Assembly (NCBI GenBank): GCA_026260175.1
Contig: JAKCWW010000361.1
Span: 43,921-107,920, forward strand
Length of the DNA stretch: 64,000 bases
Source: Reticulitermes lucifugus
Lineage: Eukaryota > Arthropoda > Insecta > Blattodea > Rhinotermitidae
Direction: 5' to 3'
The position numbers were made by a program, and so were the translations under genes. Under the pieces are notes generated by a model. The model worked only from the letters and a program-made list of their open reading frames with translations. It did not search any database and was not told where the DNA came from. Shown in pieces: positions 44,712-56,052 of the stretch (position 1 is its first letter; every line of letters begins with the position of its first letter).

Positions 44712-44918
44712 GTTGGGTTACGACGCCGTGTAGTTTGATCGGTGGATACTGGTATTTAGGACGGAACTCTTGCTTCCATCGTGCGAGTAGCAGAAGGCTG
44801 CGTGCTTACTTTTATGCTAAAAAGAGCGATAGCAGGTGCCTTCAGGACTTGGTACGCACCTACCAGACCGCACGGTGTCATAACCCAGGAGGCCAGATCT
44901 AATCGTAACAGTTTTGAG
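44712..44918. repeat. Family B foldback repeat
   Basis: Left arm GGTTACGACGCCGTGTAGTT, TGATCGGTGGATACTGGTAT. Right arm TACCAGACCGCACGGTGTCA, TAACCCAGGAGGCCAGATC. Confidence 0.55.
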
Positions 44919-45007
44919 TGGACTAAGAACACTAATCTTCAGAATGCGGATAAGGAAGTACGGTCTAATTTAATCCGAAAGGACATTACTAATTTTGTGA
45001 CAGTGAG

Positions 45008-45170
45008 TATGAGGTAGCTCAGTCAGTATATTGATTAGGCTACGGGCTGAACGACGGGAATTCTGTTTCCGGCAGCTGCGGACATTTTTCTTTCCTATGC
45101 CTCACCGCCATAACTGGGGCCCACCCAACCCCGGCACAACACTTTCAGTGGGTCCCGCTCAGCCGGTGCT
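45008..45170 (+). mobile_element. tRNA-derived SINE (family S), head-bearing 5' half
   Basis: The best A box in the window: GAGGTAGCTCAGTCAGTATA, then TTGATTAGGCTACGGGCTGA and a degraded B box (GGAATTCTGTTTCCGGCAGC). The body stops after CCAACCCCGGCACAAC. It could be mistaken for a tRNA gene, but it lacks a cloverleaf T arm and acceptor stem. Confidence 0.75.
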
Positions 45171-45964
45171 TGAAGCCGATTTTAATACCGCGTATATTAA
45201 TATTTATTTTACAACGCTTTCAGTAACCGAGATCATGTAATGTCGAATGGTAAGATTGTTAATGGTGATTGAATTGGAAAGAGTGTGGAAGGAAGCGGTC
45301 GTGGCCTAATTTGAGGCACTAAGAGCGAAACCCACCTCCCCCCAGTCATTGTCACGGCCGAGATTCCAATTGGCCACCCCAGAAGACAAATGAGTAGCTG
45401 TACGCTTGAGTCAGCTTTTCTGGCAGAATGCGTGGGACTCTATCTCTGCTCCCAAATATATCTTCATGGCGTTCTGCTTGAAGTTGAGTTACTTCACCCT
45501 CACCTTTAGTTTTGACGACGCGCCGGGATAGCCCATGAGCATAAAAGTCGACCGTTTGTTTCCGCTGCGTACAATAAGGCGCATTCATGTAGTACATTGT
45601 AGTCTACCATCTTATCAGACCCCGAACGGATGTGCATCCGATTCACGTGCAGGTGGATGCCATACGTTGACCAGAAGTCAGTGGAATGTCATGCACTTCC
45701 GGTTTGAGGTATTACATTCACAAGCTTTCTACACAGCGTAAACGAAGCGTGTAGTCTGTGGGAATGAGTCCATGAACTATTCCTTATAAGTACAGTATCA
45801 TATTCTGTGAGTTCTCGCAAACCTTTCTGCAATGACACGTGCCTCTCGGGGTGCTGCATCTCAAAAGTTGCACTTGTTTCAGCATTTTGAAATTGCATAC
45901 CTGTGCTTAATAATTCTCTGAATCACGAATTTAATCCGAATTATGTGAAAGATGAAGTCCCAAT

Positions 45965-46232
45965 AAACGCCATGAAGGCGTATGGAGGAACGGAAGTATA
46001 GCTCCACTCACTGTTAACCTCGGCGCTAGATGGATGAGAGTGGTCATCTTCACACCTCGGCCGATTTAGTGCCTCCGTTACCCATTCAGTGGGAGGCTGT
46101 GTGGGCTCTGGTGGCGATCTGGACACTTCAGGGAAGAGCTAAGTCTCTTGGCGCTGCCCAAAGTCGAAACATGAATATTTGGTTGTGCAGCCCGTAGGCT
46201 GGTCACTGTACCTACTGCGCCATCCCAGTTCA
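45965..46232 (-). mobile_element. tRNA-derived SINE (family S), near full length
   Basis: Plus-strand start CGCCATGAAGGCGTATGGAG, GAAGTATAGCTCCACTCACT. The tRNA-like head at the right end reads (minus) GGGATGGCGCAGTAGGTACA. The body is well ordered. Confidence 0.8.
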
Positions 46233-46439
46233 CGTTTAATCTAAATTATATTTGAAGTTTAAAGTACAAGAGTAACCAAGACACTTTGTACTTCAGCATC
46301 AACAAATGTATCTCGCCCAAGCTGTGTGGATACTCTCCGTATAAGCAGCGAGTATTTTCTTGGCTCGGTCCTCGTAATAGAGACAGATTTTGTTTATTGC
46401 AAGGTTGGCACTTAAAGGGATGAGCCCCGCCCCTTACAA

Positions 46440-46560
46440 ATGTGTGGGGAGTGGATGTATAGCTCCACGCACTTTTAACCTCGACATTAGGTGGATGTGA
46501 GGGATCAGCTTCAAGCCCCAGCCGTTTTATCTGCGAGAAACGAACCGCCGCTATTGATTG
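46440..46560 (-). mobile_element. tRNA-derived SINE (family S), 3' half
   Basis: GGGGAGTGGATGTATAGCTC, ACTTTTAACCTCGACATTAG, GATCAGCTTCAAGCCCCAGC. Truncated at the GGTACC position. Confidence 0.7.
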
Positions 46561-46737
46561 GTCAGTACTTTTGCGCGGAATAGAACATCTGTTTTTCGAA
46601 TAAACTTTGTTTCAACTGGTCTTTGTATTAGAGACGAAGTGCGCTTGCTGTGGGGTACAAACTGAATTTTTTCAGTATCAGACTTAGGGAAGTTAAGATC
46701 TCTTTGATATCCGTATTAAGGGTATACGAAGTGAGAT

Positions 46738-46932
46738 GTGAGGTTCTCACAGCAGTGTTTATGGAAACTCAAGATCAGAGGGTTGTGACGTCGGTCGACA
46801 CGGCGTCATGTTCCAGAGGACTTTGAGTCTTCATATAAGAAATGAAATGAAGGTGGAGGAAGCTTGTTGCTCCCAAACGTTGGTTAATATGTACCAGATT
46901 AAACGGTGTCAGATCCCTGAAGATCGTGTTTG
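46738..46932. repeat. Family B foldback repeat
   Basis: GAGGTTCTCACAGCAGTGTT begins the unit, the end that is missing in many copies. CACGGCGTCATGTTCCAGAG and a second arm with CCAAACGTTGGTTAATATGT, CGGTGTCAGATCCCTGAAGA follow. Confidence 0.65.
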
Positions 46933-47237
46933 TAATCTGCTGACCTCTGTATGTTGTATGTAAACAGCATTAAATGAGTGCCAAAAGGTCAAGGTACTGT
47001 GTTAAGTTATATCGGACAAATAGGTACAATTACTTGAGGAACGTGATTAGAGTTCATTGTGGCTGCGTTACTTCAGTGTACACTCTGAAAACAATTGGTA
47101 GTGCAATCGACCGTGATATAAAATTGGCATTGCACTGTAAAATGCAGTGTACTGCGAATACGTGTTACGATTACCCTGCTTCGTGTAATTAAACTTTTGA
47201 AGGCGAATGTTGGTCTAGATAATATTTAAATACTCAG

Positions 47238-47515
47238 TTCCTACCTCACAGTAAACAGCGTTTGGCGGTTGCCGTTACGCTGTTCCGATATTTTCGGCCG
47301 GGAGAATCTCACAAAATTCGTTTGTTGCAAAGCGCACAGTTCAAAGTTGTGTAAGAGAAGTGATAGGTGTTTGTTGCAAGAATCACAGAGCACACAAAGT
47401 TAACCTCTGTGATATAAAGTGTTTAAGAGTGAGTTACGTTACACTTCGAAACAAATTACAAAGAATGTTTAATGTTAAAGCAGGTGGTACGTATAGTTAC
47501 CATTGTGATTTAAAG
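47238..47515 (+). repeat. Family A dispersed repeat, with internal disruption
   Basis: CTCAGTTCCTACCTCACAGT, AAACAGCGTTTGGCGG, later TTTAATGTTAAAGCAGGTGG, TACGTATAGTTACCATTGTG. A direct duplication (GTGAGTTACGTTACACTTCG near 47430, GTGAGTTATTATGCTACACC near 47524) joins it to the next repeat. Confidence 0.6.
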
Positions 47516-47884
47516 GGTTGAAGGGTGAGTTATTATGCTACACCTCGAAACCTCCATCTGCTACGTTATGTATTTGCAAATGGACACCTGTAATAAGAGT
47601 AATTAATTGGCCTGTACACGGCGGTTCGTGTTTGTATGAGGGGTGGATGTGGGGGTGGGGGCATCTCATATGGCAGACCGATTGTTGTAATGGGGCTTCG
47701 TATTTACAGTGGCAGCTAACTGGTTCATTAAAAGTATAGGCAATACTTTGAATCATATAATACTGGTTTAAACTTGCGGGCAGCTGTAATTATAATTCTG
47801 GGGTGGTGCATATAGTTACCTCTGCGTGTAGCTTGTCTCACTTTGTATTACAGTAAAGTTGCCCCTGTGCTTAATTAAGCACTG

Positions 47885-48148
47885 CGCGTGATGACGTATG
47901 AGGAAGTGGGAGTATATTTCCATTCATCCTTCAGCTAGGCACTGGATGGGGGCCAGTGGTCAGTTTCATATCCCGACCGCTTGACCCCGCTGTCCATTGA
48001 ACGGGAGACTCGGTGGGTCCCAGAGCCGGTCTGGACGCCTTGGCGAAGAAAATTATCGTTTGCTCGTGCCAGGAATCGAAGCACGATTTCTCGGTTGTTT
48101 AACCCCCAACCCACTTACCATACCGATTACGTTGTCCTCTCCTCCTGT
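47885..48148 (-). mobile_element. tRNA-derived SINE (family S), near full length
   Basis: Minus-strand B box GCTTCGATTCCTGGCACG. The body has GGCTCTGGGACCCACCGAGT and GTCAAGCGGTCGGGATATG. The plus-strand start GATGACGTATGAGGAAGTGG is the family 3' end. Confidence 0.8.
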
Positions 48149-48261
48149 CATCTGCATATAATTGTAATTCTGTGCTAATGTTTGGTGCCGCATCGTACCT
48201 AACACACACGCAAACATGTTTGCTCTTTAGCAAGTTTGAAAACGTAGCGAAGCGAGGCATA

Positions 48262-48352
48262 ACATTTACAGTTGTCGCGGCGGTGATGGTGCATTTTCTC
48301 TGGAAAGTGTTTGCTAACGTTTCGGAGTAACATCCAGTCTTCATCTTCAGGG
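48262..48352 (+). repeat. Family B arm
   Basis: TTTGCTAACGTTTCGGAGTA, ACATCCAGTCTTCATCTTCA, GGG. One arm only, 150 bp before a LINE fragment. Confidence 0.6.
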
Positions 48353-48507
48353 TAAACTGTCTAACCTGAATAACTATTTTAATGTGGATGTATCAAGATA
48401 CAAAGCACACATATCCATTATTAACTACTAAAAATCGTCTTACTGGAGCAGGGTCCTTAAGAAACTGTTAGTTGCTCATATCTGGTTCCTTCTTACGTGT
48501 TGACCCA

Positions 48508-48640
48508 AGGTGTATTACCGCGTTCGCAATTGCCCCGAGCCACCTGAATCCGGTCCACATCCTCACACCCCCACATCACAATTTTAAGATCCATTTTAAT
48601 AACATTCTACCTCTATACCCAAGTCTTTTAGCATGTTTAT
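48508..48640 (-). mobile_element. LINE fragment, C-terminus
   Basis: Minus strand: GACTTGGGTATAGAGG, TATTAAAATGGATCTTAAAA, GAGGATGTGGACCGGATTCA, GGTGGCTCGGGGCAATTGCG. This is the 'DLGI..MLLKWILK..DVDRIQVA' passage. Confidence 0.65.
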
Positions 48641-49261
48641 TCACTTAAGATTTTTCAATTGTTACACTTTTTCTTGTATGTCTGGAGTAACACGGACGGA
48701 AAGTGAAACTGACACCTTACCTTTATCTGTTCCCGAAGTTACGAATTCGTGGAGTTGTGCTACCATTACCCCGTTGTTCCTTTTCATGGCGTGGTGCTTG
48801 CTCGCACTGCCAGCTTTGTCATATTTGTGCTTGTTATTCCCAGATACCCACATTCTGAATGAACACAAAATTTTAAAAGTGTTTTAATTATACTTTCTGT
48901 CGTAATGCAGGAAAGCGTAGTTTTACGCTTATTCACGAATGCGATGTGTGGTGTATGATGTCAGAATTTACCGTCATAGGTATTAGTCATGTGCTGGTGA
49001 CAGGATTAGGTACCCCCCATTCTCAGTACTAGGATTTTTCCATGCCGGCACTGCCACAGTGACCTTGAAGGCAGCGTATAAATTAACCTACCGCCTTATT
49101 TGAAATTTGTTCTGGAAACGTAGGACATCTGAAGTATAGGGTTCCCCGTAAGGATAGCAGGTCCAGTCTGGTTCCACACCAAGTACGAAGACTATGTGCA
49201 GCTTGGTGTATTCGTAGTATCTCGGTTCTCAACGTGCACGAAAAGGTTAAGGTGCTTAATT

Positions 49262-49510
49262 AAGCGTGTATGGGGGAGTGGAGGTATAGGTACGGGAATT
49301 CTTAGTCTCTGCTGTAGGTGGAGTGGTTTGGTGAGCTTCACTCCGCAGCCACTTTACATGCCTGGCAGGAGCCCCGGTACTGTTGGTGAGGAGGCTGGAT
49401 TGACCCACAGCCGATCTCGACGCTGTGGATAACAGAAGAGTCTTTGCCTTAGTCGGGAGTCGATCATCTGATTTCCCGCTCCTCCACCCCTCTGTTAGAC
49501 TGACTGACAG
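49262..49510 (-). mobile_element. tRNA-derived SINE (family S), near full length
   Basis: Plus-strand start GCGTGTATGGGGGAGTGGAG, GTATAGGTACGGGAATTCTT. Minus-strand B-box position ATGATCGACTCCCGACTAAG. The head is degraded. Confidence 0.75.
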
Positions 49511-49944
49511 CTGTTGTTGATTTTTCCATGTTCCTTTTGCGACATTTGAGTTTCACTGCGAGGATTACAGTGTTGTGGGGTGTGCCGCATCCATATTCAA
49601 GGAGAAAGAATTTGAAGGTCTTCTACCCTATAGATGGAAGCAGCAGATTTCATAACGTCATTGCATTTATACCAGACTACATGGCCTCACATTCCCTAGA
49701 AGGCTGTATTCGTGTTCTGCACTTAGGCCAGCACGCACGTTCATATGTGGCAATGTTCGGACGAGCGTGTGCGTTACGAAAGTGACGTTCTTAGCAGTCT
49801 TGTAGAGATAGACGTAATGAAATCGATAACTCGTGTAAAACCATTGACAGTTGGCTGCTAACTGGCTAGGCATGTGTGTGGATGGCCGACATTCTCAGTA
49901 TGTGCTGGTAATGGATAGTCTGGCATTGTCGGCAGGCCGGACGT

Positions 49945-50040
49945 CCTGGTGATGTGGCTGCCACTCCCGATACCTGTCGTATTCGTTAGGTCCCAGGTTC
50001 AAATCTTAGTTGTCAGGCCGTCTCGAACATCTGTGCGGCT
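49945..50040 (+). mobile_element. Possible tRNA-like SINE head
   Basis: CTGGTGATGTGGCTGCC (A-box-like), then GGTCCCAGGTTCAAATCTTA (B-box-like) at tRNA-like spacing, followed by GTTGTCAGGCCG. The body is not assigned. Confidence 0.35.
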
Positions 50041-50127
50041 GGACAGACGAAGGCATGCCTATTACTTTTGAGTGCTCGTTTCTTGTAAAAGTAATGTTGG
50101 CCCTTTGCTTATTTAACAGACCACACC

Positions 50128-50418
50128 ATGAGGGCATATGTGCATGTGGAGGTGTGGTTCCACGCATTCATAGTCTAAGCAGTAGATGTAGGTGAATGGT
50201 CAGTTTCATGCCTCGACCGCTTTGTGCGCGAAAAGAGCTGCCGATAGGATAGGAGGCGGGGTGGGCCCCAGGGCCGGCCGGAAGCATTCAGAAATTTAGG
50301 AATTATTGGGACTGTTTAGGAGAAGAGAAATCTATTACCGCTGCCAGGACTGGAACTCACATTTCTTGGTCGTCCGGCCTGTGGCGTAGTCACTGTACTG
50401 AGTTACTCCTGCCCCCCG
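50128..50418 (-). mobile_element. tRNA-derived SINE (family S) with a short insertion
   Basis: Family landmarks at both ends (GAGGGCATATGTGCATGTGG; AGGAGAAGAGAAATCTATTA and, on the minus strand, B-box-like GAGTTCCAGTCCTGGCAGCG). About 30 extra bases near 50290-50320 split the body. Confidence 0.75.
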
Positions 50419-50689
50419 TTCTTTTCATGGAAATCTTGTAAAACTGGGATGATAATGACAAGCCTTATGTCTTGAAAAGTTTGGGCGCTCTGTCAGTTCT
50501 GCCAGTGAAGACTGACTCAGGTAACGTCGCTTCCGCGAAAAAATGTTGCTTTTATTACGTTCTCGGACGAGAACGAAACTTAATCGCCTTGCCCACCGTA
50601 ATTCCTTTCGCCAGTACATGGATACCTCGACGTATCACATTGCATTTCCAAGTATTGGGCGCTTTCCCATATAGTCTCGAAAAGCGCTT

Positions 50690-50940
50690 ATTAGTTTCGT
50701 CATGTCCGTCCGTCCCGTTCGTCTCTATGTATCAACTCGGCCTCCACTGGACGGATTTTAGTGAAATTTAATATTGAAAATATTTATGAAAATGTATTGA
50801 GAAAGTCCACATGTGGTCAAAACCTGACAGAAATATCGGGCACTTTACATGAAAACCTGAGTACCTTTTATTGTTTCCTGCGGCATAAAAACGCCGTAAA
50901 AGCATTGTTGACAGCGACATGTAGCGCAACAGTGCAAAAG
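50690..50940 (+). repeat. Dispersed repeat with decayed open frame
   Basis: Forward reading through 50690-50900: KRLLVSSCPSVPFVS, YQLGLHWTDFSEIKFNIENI, RKSTCGQNLTEISGTLHENL. Phrases of this type (HWTDF..I, SGTLHE) recur in many insect repeats as I remember them, which suggests a transposon untranslated tail rather than a host gene. Confidence 0.35.
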
Positions 50941-51022
50941 GGAGGCGTTGTTACGTTTCCATGTCAACGTTTCTAATATTGGTTACATTTTTAACGTTGC
51001 CTATCTTGTAAATAAAGGTGCA

Positions 51023-51115
51023 GTACCTCACAGAAAACGCCATATGCTTCCATTAGAAAGAACAGTCGGTGAATGTTCTTTCTAAAGGAAGCACAAGGTG
51101 TTCGCTCTGAGGTAT
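51023..51115. other. Long near-palindrome, microRNA-precursor-like hairpin
   Basis: Two 42-nt arms (51023-51064 and 51074-51115) around a 9-nt loop. The inner 19 bp pair with one mismatch (GCTTCCATTAGAAAGAACA against the complement of TGTTCTTTCTAAAGGAAGC). The outer 23 positions add the TACCTCA/TGAGGTA pairing with scattered mismatches and two G-U pairs. The left end resembles the family A start (GTACCTCACAG), so it may be a folded family A derivative. Confidence 0.6.
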
Positions 51116-51919
51116 GTACTGAATCGGTTGTCTGTAACGACAGTCCAAGACCTAAGTACGTTAATATTGTTGACAGCGGCATAAAATCTCCATGTAATAG
51201 ATCTCTTCTAGCCAAAAGCTCTTACGCTGTACCTCAACAGCAGTACTAAGGAGAAACTATTGTAGCGTTTCCGTGACAGTAGTCATTACGCCAGAGCACT
51301 GCAATGTTACGTTATACGTACATGGCCTGTCTTTTTATACTGTTACTACATTTTATACCTCCCCTACTCACCTAGTTGCTTGCTAACTTTCGTCCTCGCA
51401 AGTCACGTGGTCGCTGTGACTACAGCTGCCGTGCATACGTCAGCTTCCCAAGTGTTCGTATGAGTTGTGAAGACGTAGATCAACGTAGCTAACCTTCCCG
51501 AACCGTGTCCAGTGTGATCATATCATGTTCAGACTGACTACTGCGTAGAGAGAGAAATGTACGTAGTTTCTTTACACAGCCATACCAGTTCACTATTCCT
51601 GTGGGTGCGCAAATTTACCATGCTGCGTTACGTAACTTGCTCAGTCGACGTAAGGTCTTCGCATATACAATAAACTGCTGTTGTAGTACTTACTTTTTGT
51701 TATTGGTCAGGTTATGGTACAGAAAGCCTTGCACGGTCTCTTTCCTGTGCCCACGGCTGTATTGCCTTATGAAACTTGGCTTCAGACTGAGTAGCCAACT
51801 TCACTTTGTTTCGGCACGAAAGTGGCGTAGTGTGTTATTCTGTCGTTGAAAACCAAGCCGTTAGCCGCGTCAGTCTTGGCGTGTGTCGGAAAAAATTTAG
51901 TTAAAAAACATGGAGGTGA

Positions 51920-51985
51920 CGGTCTTTTTATGGTACCGTGTAGTTTGGTGGGTGGGTACTGACGTTTCGGGGGAAGCTGCTGCCA
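51920..51985 (+). repeat. Family B arm
   Basis: GGTACCGTGTAGTTTGGTGG, GTGGGTACTGACGTTTCGGG. Confidence 0.55.
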
Positions 51986-53529
51986 CTCGTTCGTTCGTTG
52001 GCCCGGAAGCTTCGTAAGGGCCGAAGTAACGGGGAGAAAATGAAGCATAGGAGGAATTGTATCACGAAACAACATCGAGATCTAAAGGTAAAAAATAAGC
52101 TACCACCAACGTATAAGATCTTCGTGTGTCTGGGGAAAACGTCGCAAGGATGACGTGACATGGAACCTGCCTTCTCCCGGTGTTACAAATAGATATATCC
52201 TAGCCGAAGTGCAGTCTGTCTACACCAAGCCCAGGTCTAGGTGAGAGAAGGGTGTTGAAATAACCGTGTAATTTCTGTAAATGAAAGGAAAGTGTAACAT
52301 GAAGTGTTAAATTCCTTCTTCTGCCACTTGGCACACAAAATCTGCTGCTGTGTGCACCATATCAAGATTATCCAAACGGAATCAAATAAGCCAGGCACAT
52401 TTGTCAAAAAAAATATTTATTTGTGCTAACATTACGAACTACTGCGTTGATAAAGGAAAATACAAAGTAATTTGCAAAGTTACAGAACGAAGGGTTATTA
52501 CATTACTGATATTTCAGTCTGCGTCTCCCAGGCAAACTACTATGATGGTCCATGTTTTTTTTACCTAAATACCAATTAGTTACTTTGCTACATAAATTTC
52601 TGCCTTCACTTTACGATTATAATTCCACTTTAATTCATTTCAGTGTGCTAGTAAGTCTGAGTTTCCCTGTTTTCATTGCCATCTTAATTGCCAAAGTTGA
52701 ACAGTTCATGTCCTATTGTTACACACGCATCATTTCAGTCCTACATTTTGCAGACTAGTATGCACAGTGTTAATCAAGGGAAGATAATCATTTTACACAG
52801 CACTTTGCCAACTAGCCCACTGTCATATGCTCATCTAGAGAGACGTGATCGAAGTGTCCGATGTATCTGGGAACTTGTTACACGAAACTGGTCAGTTCGT
52901 CTGTAATTTGCACTGTCCAAGCTCTGACATAAGGAACTTACTCAACATATCATGATCGGAAAATTGAAGTACCGCGTGTGACACAATGTTACCTGAAAGA
53001 AGTTTAGAATCAAATCAGATGCCTAGAAGTGAAATAATTGAATTAAATAAAGTAAATGAAATTAATGTCAGGTCATACAGTTATAGTGCTTAACATGAAA
53101 GGATTAGTAATGTATGGAGAATAAGACATAACCAGGAATGAACCTGAAAGGAAGAGTTACGTGGAGACAAAATCGGCCGTGGGGGGAGATAGTGTGGGAA
53201 CAAGTGGCATTTCTTTTCGTACTTTCAGGTTAGTATGATCGCGTAGACGGTGTAGTGAATAAGCTACGGGCTGGAATGTGAATGATGCCGTGAAACAGTT
53301 TAATTCGGCCTTGTGACAAAGTAGTCTGAAGAAATATGCACAGTACTTTCCATTTTTGTCAAAGTGAAAATTTGCCCACACAAGTAATTTTTTCTGGTAT
53401 TACTGAAATATCGTTACTTACATTGGGAGTATTTTGATCTAAGAGAGAGGCAGTAATAGGAAGAGGTACAAAATTACATGCAAGTAATGAAGTTCTTCGT
53501 AACTCGTAGTCCTGAAATGCGATTTGGGC
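51986..53529. other. No gene recognised
   Basis: Long AT-rich tract. At 53370-53395 is a short family A echo (TTTGCCCACACAAGTAATTT). Open frames of 60-75 codons overlap on both strands without domains. Confidence 0.45.
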
Positions 53530-54040
53530 AATCAAACAGGATGAAAATGGGAGCGGGGGAGAGTTTTAGTCGGTAAAACTTGTAAGAGCCCAGTTGGGAG
53601 GTGTTGATATAGATGGAAGCATAATGTTAACATAGCATTAATATTAGTGTTTGTGGACTCGATTACTGTGGCTGAAGATATGGGGGCTATTGTCCGACTT
53701 GTGAACTTGGTAATAATCCTTGGTTTCCATAAAAAGGCATCGAGTTTCTTGCCCAGCCGTGCGACTGTCAGTGTCGCACGTTTTACTCTGTCCCATTGAG
53801 ATAGTGTATAGTGAACATAGCACATGTGAGTTTGGAATTACTGTGCAGTGGAGCGGAGGACATCCTTGCTGCATCGAGACCGATGAGGGCGCCCGATCTG
53901 CAGTGTTCAGTCCCGCGTTAAAAATATCTGTTATCTTGTCCGTTGTAACGGATGAGATTGGAAAGTTGTCAGTTAGGGAAAACATCCGCGAAGCATGACT
54001 CATTTCGTCATTGGTCGCACCCAGAAGAACCACTCAGCGT
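53530..54040. other. Unassigned segment with long open frames on both strands
   Basis: The minus strand is open for 129 codons (54033-53644) and the plus strand for 92 codons (53720-53998), unusual in AT-rich DNA here. GC content and CpG are also higher. Neither translation shows a domain I can name. It is most likely a repeat-derived piece. Confidence 0.35.
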
Positions 54041-54544
54041 ATCCAGGATGCGCACGGCGCCAGTGGAAGGAAATCTCGAGGCGAGGCAAAGTGACTCAGG
54101 TTCGTATTTCGCAAGGGATAGCTGCGCTGGCAAGCACAGCAAGTGAAACATTTCAGAGCTTGTATAGAGCCAGTGTTGCACGTTTCTGTGATTAATATTG
54201 ACACCGTTTTCGGGTTTTTGGACGTATGTTGCCGAACGTGCTCGCTCCAATCAAGTATCAGTAAGTGGGTAGAGAATTTGTTAATGGTTATATGCTACTG
54301 AAGACGGATGCAGTAAGTTGTCCGAAACATCAGTACAGCGCATACACCCCCAGACAGGTCTGACATCACCAGTGTCAAGTGTAGGCCTAATAACATAAAA
54401 TCAACTATTTTGATTGTTCCCCGGTTTAACGACGGCGTTTTTAAGTTTTCTGTTGGATAGCAATAGCTTTAGAACCGCTCGTGGTAGGCATGTGAAACTT
54501 AGTACTGACCTTTCGGTCTCCACAAATTGTTGGGAATTATTTGA

Positions 54545-54615
54545 CTAGATGAGAAAACCTGTTGTTGAAGAAGGGCTTTGCTGCATGGAGTTAGTGAGTT
54601 GGTTTGTTAGTAGGG
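54545..54615 (+). mobile_element. LINE 3' terminus
   Basis: GTTGTTGAAGAAGGGCTTTG, CTGCATGGAGTTAGTGAGTT, GGTTTGTTAG. Only the terminal 70 bp. Confidence 0.55.
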
Positions 54616-54964
54616 ATTTATTTCAGGGTATTGGTTATCCAAATTGTGTGCCTTCGACAACCGACTAATAAGTGACGGCATTTTTGTGTTGTGAGTAGGA
54701 TAAAGTGAAAAATACCCAAGCCGCCTCCCACTCCCAGGTATGGACACACGACGGTAGCACCGAATTTTTTTCGCAACGAAAATACAACGTTTCGAGGGGC
54801 TCGAAGACAACTTCGACCTCATTTCTTTTTGTAAATTTTGTTTTTATGTTTCAGTTCAGATTCCATAGGTTTATCGTTAGTGAGTAGGAACACACAGCAA
54901 GCAGCTCGGAGACGATCAGAGAAGAATATTTATTGTGTGGAGGCTGTGAATTTCACAGTAGTCA

Positions 54965-55105
54965 ATATTTGAAGCAGGGTTTTAACCATAATGCATAAAA
55001 ATTTACGTTTAAACAGTATGCACTGAGAATCACACGAAACACTGTGTGGCACAGTGCAGGGATTTTAATGTTAAAACAAGTGGCGCACGCCAATGCTAGG
55101 CATAG
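54965..55105 (+). repeat. Family A dispersed repeat
   Basis: GTATGCACTGAGAATCACAC, GAAACACTGTGTGGCACAGT, TTTTAATGTTAAAACAAGTG, GCGCACGCC. Confidence 0.6.
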
Positions 55106-55671
55106 TGTGCTTTCGAAATTTTGTATTCTGCTGTTTAAAGCCGTAGTACATGATCCTCAGTCCGTTTTTTTTTGTGTTCATCCTGGCCACGGCAGGTAGA
55201 AAATCCATCCTGTTCTTAATTTAAAAAACTAGTAATTACTGGAATACACCTTTGCTGTTACCTGATCGCTATATGTCTGTAATGAAGTTGAGTGTATCCT
55301 GTAGAGGCATGTCCTTGCCTGCGGGCGCTATAATTTGTTACACGTAAATGTACAAGCAGAGACCCACCAGGATGATGACCGGCGGGAAATTTGGCGTCCA
55401 TGTTCAGAAATGTTAATTCCTATGTACCCGATGCTGAACCAAGATTAAGTTCTCGAATGTGCCGTCTTATCTTTTGGTAGGTAAGTTGAAATATTTTCGA
55501 GGAACCTGCTGCCTCTCTCTTCAGGGTCATCGGAAAGTTAGCTGCCGCGGGTGAGAACTAGGCTAAGAAGGAAGAATGACATTAAAAAAGTGCCTTTAAT
55601 AAATTGAGGCCTGAGGGCGTGGGAAAGATTTAGTGGCATAGGATGTTTCTTACGGCGGTGACTGAAAATAG

Positions 55672-55830
55672 TCGTTTGGGAAGTGACGCCGTATAGCCCA
55701 GTAGCTAGTTACTAACATTTCGGATGAGCCACTTTAGATATTCTTATATTCAGCTTGATCACAGGCCGGTGGTTGCTGCAATAACTTGGTAACTGCGCCA
55801 CTTTCCTGAAAACTAGTCGTTGATTAATGT
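55672..55830. repeat. Family B foldback repeat, degraded
   Basis: AAGTGACGCCGTATAGCCCA, CTAACATTTCGGATGAGCCA. The right arm is represented by TAACTTGGTAACTGCGCCAC. Confidence 0.5.
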
Positions 55831-56052
55831 GGCGCAGATTGGAACCGTTGGCGGGCTGTTATGAACAGGGTTATGTACTCTCGGTTTTCATAAAGGACGA
55901 ATTTCAGCTAAGCGACTTTTAGCCTCGTCCACATTCAGCGTCATGAAACCCCTGATCATTTGTGTTCCGTGGAACAATTTTTGGATCTGTGATCCGGGAG
56001 GTTTGATTTGTGTTTCGATTTGTTTTTACTTGGCAGTGATGAAATATGGATA

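Noticed and set aside
45008-45080. A tRNA gene (good A box)
   Set aside because: The B box and T arm are degraded, no acceptor stem closes the cloverleaf, and the sequence continues as a family S SINE.
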